Translations under genes and position numbers: made by a program | The notes under the pieces: model-generated | Database searches by the model: none | The model's input: the letters and a program-made list of their open reading frames with translations, nothing else | Told to the model about the DNA's origin: nothing | From: Treponema sp. | Lineage (GTDB): Bacteria > Spirochaetota > Spirochaetia > Treponematales > Breznakiellaceae | Length of the DNA: 64,000 nt | Direction of reading: 5' to 3' | Assembly (NCBI GenBank): GCA_009781635.1 | Contig: WQXU01000007.1 | Coordinates: 47,724-111,723, forward strand | Part shown: one piece after another, positions 57,855 through 64,000 of the stretch | Numbering within the stretch: position 1 is the first letter of the stretch | Layout of the letters: the number at the start of each line of letters is the position of its first letter

Positions 57855-59468
57855 TTACGGAATAGTTTTACCGTTAACAACAACCATACGGCCGTCCAGG
57901 GCAGGAGAAATAGTGCCCTGTGCTTTAATATAATCAATTACTATAGTTGAAAGTAACAACGAAGAATCGTAGATATCAAAGGCATTATTCCCTATCACTA
58001 CATAACCATCCCCACCGCTTAGAATAAAATCGTGCGCTATAAATCTGTAGGTTTTTTCAGGATCAATCGGCGCTCCGCCTACAGTAAGATTACTGATTGA
58101 TTTATCCGCAACATCAATTGTATAACGAACTTCTTTAGAGAACTGCGGGAAAGCTCCAGAGCTCTGCTCAATATTTTTAATGAAGTCAAACAATTCCAGC
58201 AGCTTATCTCCTGTCATTGACATTGCATAAAGGTAATTTTCGAAGGGAAGTACTGTTAATACATCTTCGCGGGTAATTTCTCCTGACGGCAAATTGGCGC
58301 GGATGCCGCCGCCGTTAGTAAATGCAAAGTCGATTTCCTGATTGGTAAATGTAGTAAAATACCAGACAAAGGAATCTGTTATCATGTTTCCAATAGCGGT
58401 TTCTGTGTGACGGGTTGTCACTCCATAAGTGGGAATATTTGCCCAGTCATAAGCATCTGTTGATGTTCCGACTACTTCCTTAAGGCTTGCATCTGCCTGC
58501 CGGATATAATTGTGCATCATAGCAACTATTTCCGGATTACGTCCAATATTCCTGATTTCTACAGGAGCCCATTCAAATTTCTCAATTTTTTTACTGGATC
58601 TGGAAATAAAAATCTTTCCCTCTCCCACATATCTTCCCCATTGGTGAGCTGAGACAATCCAGGTATCGCCTTCTTTTTCGAGTTCCGGATAATATGAATG
58701 AGAGTGGCCGTCTACAATAATATCAATTCCTGTTACTCCTTCTGCCAAATCATATGAAGTAATAAAATCACTTGTTTCTTTTACATCGCCCAAATGGGTA
58801 ACTGCAATTATTATGTCTACTCCGTAATCATTTTTAAGCTTGTCTACTGCTTCCTGGGCGGCTTCAATTTCAGGAAGGAAATCAAGAGAAGCATCCGGGT
58901 TGGAAATAATTGTTACCCTCAGGGTTGTAATGCCAATAATTCCTACTTTAAATCCGTCGTATTCCTTTATAAGATATTGGTTACCTCCAAGGAAACTGCC
59001 GTCGCTGCGTGTAACATTGGAAGATACAAATGGAAACGTTGCCAGGGCAATCTGCTTGTTAAGTCTTGCAAGACCTTCGTTAAATTCATGATTGCCGAAA
59101 GTTACAGCATCATAACCCATCAGATTATATGCAAGAATATCTACTTCCCCCTGGAACATATTTGAAAGAGCGGTTCCTGTGTTTAAATCTCCTGAATCAA
59201 CCAGTAGCACATTTGCATTTGCTTTTCTTACCGAATCGATAAAGGTTGCTCTTTCCGCAAGACCTCCTACAATATATGTAACTGCACTAGGTCCGGATCC
59301 TATCGTTATTGGGTAAGACAACATCCTGCCATGATGATCATTTGTATGAAGTAATACAAGTTCATAAGGCGGCGGTGAGGCGGGATCATCTTCGCAGCTT
59401 ACCATAAGGGTAAAGGCTAGCAGTACCGATAATAAAAGCGCCAACGGTAGCTTTCTTAAAGTTTTCAT
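57855..59468 (-). CDS. 5'-nucleotidase / UDP-sugar hydrolase family lipoprotein
   Basis: LLHTNDHHGRML...VDSGDLNTGTALSN...GYDAVTFGNHEFNEG...FTNGGGIRANLPSGEIT. Confidence 0.92.
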   Translation of the reverse strand: MKTLRKLPLALLLSVLLAFTLMVSCEDDPASPPPYELVLLHTNDHHGRMLSYPITIGSGPSAVTYIVGGLAERATFIDSVRKANANVLLVDSGDLNTGTALSNMFQGEVDILAYNLMGYDAVTFGNHEFNEGLARLNKQIALATFPFVSSNVTRSDGSFLGGNQYLIKEYDGFKVGIIGITTLRVTIISNPDASLDFLPEIEAAQEAVDKLKNDYGVDIIIAVTHLGDVKETSDFITSYDLAEGVTGIDIIVDGHSHSYYPELEKEGDTWIVSAHQWGRYVGEGKIFISRSSKKIEKFEWAPVEIRNIGRNPEIVAMMHNYIRQADASLKEVVGTSTDAYDWANIPTYGVTTRHTETAIGNMITDSFVWYFTTFTNQEIDFAFTNGGGIRANLPSGEITREDVLTVLPFENYLYAMSMTGDKLLELFDFIKNIEQSSGAFPQFSKEVRYTIDVADKSISNLTVGGAPIDPEKTYRFIAHDFILSGGDGYVVIGNNAFDIYDSSLLLSTIVIDYIKAQGTISPALDGRMVVVNGKTIP

Positions 59469-59638
59469 TTTAAACTTCCTCCTGATTATTTTATTAATAG
59501 TATAATATCATATAAATTAATAAAATGCAAAGGCGCCGGCGTGGTGAAAGCATCGTTATAATGCAGTAAAATCATATAGCTTGACAAATACATGGCAATA
59601 TATTTAATCTGAAAATATCACTATTTAAGGAGAAAATT

Positions 59639-59989
59639 ATGAAGAAGTTGAGTTTTGCTTTAGCTTTAATTATTGTTTTATTGATTGCCGGCTGCTCGGC
59701 AGGCGGTTCACCCAAGGGAGCTGTACAGGATTTTATCAAGGCTGTTGAAAAAAATGACATGGAAGCATTGGCCAAGGTATCAACGCAGGAAACTGCTCAG
59801 TTAATGGCCATGTTCGGCGAAAAAGCCCAGGGCACAGCAAAAGAATTCGGAAAAATCAAGTCAATGACTGAAAAGATAGACGGCGATAAAGCTGTAGTAA
59901 ATGTTGTTTTTGACAATGGCGAAAATTCCGACTTTCATTTAGTTAAAGAAGACGGTAAGTGGAAAGTGTCTATAAACATGAATAAATAA
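59639..59989 (+). CDS. small lipoprotein, DUF4878-like
   Basis: LLIAGCSAGGSPKGAVQDFIKAVEKNDMEALAKVS...DGKWKVSIN. Confidence 0.65.
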   Translation: MKKLSFALALIIVLLIAGCSAGGSPKGAVQDFIKAVEKNDMEALAKVSTQETAQLMAMFGEKAQGTAKEFGKIKSMTEKIDGDKAVVNVVFDNGENSDFHLVKEDGKWKVSINMNK

Positions 59990-59990
59990 T

Positions 59991-60605
59991 TTGTCTAAAA
60001 ACATAAAAATAGCTGCTGGTGTTTTACTGATAATCACTGTAATACTTGCTGTTATAGTTATTCAGCCAAAACGCCAGCTGCAGAATATTCAGCATATAAA
60101 AGCAGATGAATTATTGCCGTATTTAAATGACGGCGATATTATTTGCAGACTTAGCGGCAGAATCTGGTCGCTTTTTATCAGAGATTTATCCCCAGCGGAA
60201 AAAAGATTTTCTCATCTTGGAATTGTCAGAATAAGAAATAATGCTGTAACAGTTATAAACGCAGAAGGTTTGCAGGAAGGAGACGATATTGTCAGTGAAG
60301 TATCCCTGGAAAAATTCCTTGAACCTGCGCTTAGCGCAGGAATATTCAGACTGCACAATATCGATACAAGCCTTATTTCAGATACAGCGATGGAATTTAC
60401 CGGCCGTCCCTTCGACTGGAAATTTGACATGGATGAGGACGAATACATTTATTGCACAGAACTATTATATGTTGTTTTAAAAAAACTGGATCCGTCAATA
60501 AAATTAAATACAGTCTGGATAAAAGAATTTGGCAGGTACATACTTCCGCTTGATATCTGTTCACAATCAGAATATTTTACAGAAATTAAATATCTGGGGA
60601 TTTAA
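59991..60605 (+). CDS. YiiX/YebB-like (NlpC/P60-type) cysteine hydrolase
   Basis: LNDGDIICRLSGRIWSLFIRDLSPAEKRFSHLGIV...YIYCTELLYVVLKKLD. Confidence 0.65.
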   Translation: MSKNIKIAAGVLLIITVILAVIVIQPKRQLQNIQHIKADELLPYLNDGDIICRLSGRIWSLFIRDLSPAEKRFSHLGIVRIRNNAVTVINAEGLQEGDDIVSEVSLEKFLEPALSAGIFRLHNIDTSLISDTAMEFTGRPFDWKFDMDEDEYIYCTELLYVVLKKLDPSIKLNTVWIKEFGRYILPLDICSQSEYFTEIKYLGI

Positions 60606-60657
60606 TTTACGGAAACTTCAGTATTATAAAAAATTTCCCCGGCATTGAATGCCTTCT

Positions 60658-61407
60658 TTACAATCCCTTATATTGATTTTTTACTTTTGCTTTTATAAAA
60701 ACTTCAATTGCTTTTTGAGGGCATTTGTTTATGCAGCGGTAACAAATCGTACATTTTTTCCCTGTTATTATTTTTCCGTCAGCTTTTTCAAAATTACTCA
60801 CCGGACAAACAGAAACGCATAAACCGCACTGTGTGCACTTTTCATTTACCCTGACAGAATCCAATGCTTTTTTTTCAAACACCGGCATTAACAAACCCTG
60901 CGGCAGCCCCAGTATTCTTGAGAAGATATTGAATCCCCGCCTTTTAATAATTCCATTTTTAATATTGCCGCATACAAGCTGCATTTTCTTTTCCGCTTTG
61001 GCTATATACCTGTTTATTTTTCTTTTGTTATCCAGCGGCAATATAAACAAGTTATTAACGTTATTCGGCATAAGGAAGTGTTCTGCATAAATTACCTGGA
61101 AAAAATTCCGCGCGAACATATCCGTAAATGCTCTTGCGCCGTCGCCGGAAAAAAACATTTGCGTACAAAAGATAATCACTTTTTTGTTTTTAAGAAATTC
61201 CATATGCTTTTGCGCAAACTCCCGCATTATTCCCGGAACCCTGGAACCATAAACCGGATAACAAAATCCAATTTCATCGTGCTGCGCAATAAGCCGGCTA
61301 AAATCGATCTTTTCCTCGATTGAGAAACATTCCGCATTCATAGCGCGGCAGAATAATTCCGCTATATATTTTGAGTTGCCGGTACCTGAAAAATATAACA
61401 TTAACAT
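60658..61407 (-). CDS. flavodoxin-like + 4Fe-4S ferredoxin (EFR1-type)
   Basis: MLYFSGTGNSKYIAE; CTQCGLCVSVCPVSNF...CTICYRCINKCPQKAIEVF. Confidence 0.85.
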   Translation of the reverse strand: MLMLYFSGTGNSKYIAELFCRAMNAECFSIEEKIDFSRLIAQHDEIGFCYPVYGSRVPGIMREFAQKHMEFLKNKKVIIFCTQMFFSGDGARAFTDMFARNFFQVIYAEHFLMPNNVNNLFILPLDNKRKINRYIAKAEKKMQLVCGNIKNGIIKRRGFNIFSRILGLPQGLLMPVFEKKALDSVRVNEKCTQCGLCVSVCPVSNFEKADGKIITGKKCTICYRCINKCPQKAIEVFIKAKVKNQYKGL

Positions 61408-61414
61408 AAAAGGC

Positions 61415-61525
61415 CTAGTGTCCTGTAATATTCAAATGACACAATGGTCTGTTAAGTTAAATCCTTGCGAAGTAAGGATTTAACGCATTTTTTTATTTTG
61501 CAAACCGAATATTACAGGACACTAG
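61415..61525. mobile_element. MITE-like element with perfect 19-bp terminal inverted repeats and CTAG ends
   Basis: ctagtgtcctgtaatattc ... gaatattacaggacactag; internal hairpin gttaaatcctt/aaggatttaac. Confidence 0.75.
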
Positions 61526-61532
61526 TTATATA

Positions 61533-63470
<1,938 letters not shown>

Positions 63471-63529
63471 TTACACAGTATATAAAGATTTTGATTTTTA
63501 TTAAAGGGCAGGCAGTTGTTTTGCAGCCG

Positions 63530-63879
63530 CTGTAAATAGCAAAATAATTATGTAAAATAGCTCTTGTATAAATTAAAATTATATGACTATAATGTCTTCC
63601 TGTCTTTATCCTGGTTTGTTTTAAAGTGCATAACCTGTGGATAAATTCGGGAAAAAATAGGTTTTTAATTAAACTTAAAAAGGAGTTGTACCGTTATTCG
63701 CAATGCCGGTATTGAGTCGATCCTAATTCCTTACAGGATAAGGAATTAGTGTTAATCTACCATATCAGATATTAAGTAGAAAGTATAAAAAATCATACAT
63801 ATTTTGGCTTGAAAATGACGCTAATCAAATATATGCTTGTGGATAACATGTTGATAACTATTAAAATGTAGGATAAAAA
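63530..63879. other. oriC: putative oriC
   Basis: Between divergent gyrB and dnaA; DnaA-box-like tgtggataa at 63636-63644 and 63838-63846, tgttgataa at 63849-63857; AT-rich. Confidence 0.75.
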
Positions 63880-64000
63880 ATGGCTGATTTGGATTATGAG
63901 GGTTTCTGGAATGAGACCCTAATCCAACTGCGGAATGACCTGGGGGAGGAGGAGTTCAGCGGCTGGTTTTCAGATATGAAATACCTGCGTGCTGGTGATA
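63880..64000 (+). CDS. dnaA: chromosomal replication initiator DnaA, N-terminus (truncated by window)
   Basis: MADLDYEGFWNETLIQLRNDLGEEEFSGWFSDMKYLRAGD. Confidence 0.88.
   Translation, partial: MADLDYEGFWNETLIQLRNDLGEEEFSGWFSDMKYLRAGD

Overview
Chromosomal segment of a spirochaete, most likely Treponema-like (inferred from protein content, not verified). It contains the replication-origin neighbourhood at the right end (gyrB on -, oriC with DnaA boxes, 5' end of dnaA on +). Housekeeping genes include smc, a sigma-70 factor, cheR/cheB, rsmE, a ctp-type protease, a stand-alone GMP-synthase ATP-PPase, 5'-nucleotidase and the 5' end of an alpha-glucan phosphorylase. An accessory region lies at about 23.8-43.8 kb. 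It carries attC-like hairpin sites without a visible integrase (possible CALIN / integron-cassette remnant), a MazF-type TA, an EcoRI-methylase-like + DUF262/HNH gene pair, a pentapeptide-repeat membrane protein, a decayed IS110 element with a structured 5' non-coding region, a 1151-aa HD + P-loop NTPase protein, IS66 remnants, an Mrr-like nuclease, two copies of a decayed Uma2 gene, a RelB/YoeB locus with a frameshifted toxin, and a DUF3990/DUF3791 cassette. Other points of interest: a 24-bp minisatellite inserted in-frame at two separate loops of one giant histidine kinase but read in two different frames; three divergent XRE-regulator/exported-protein modules; an internally deleted HK-RR fusion next to a second decayed kinase; and several palindromic/MITE-like intergenic elements. 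No tRNA, rRNA or CRISPR array was recognised. Family assignments come from reading the proteins, not from searches.
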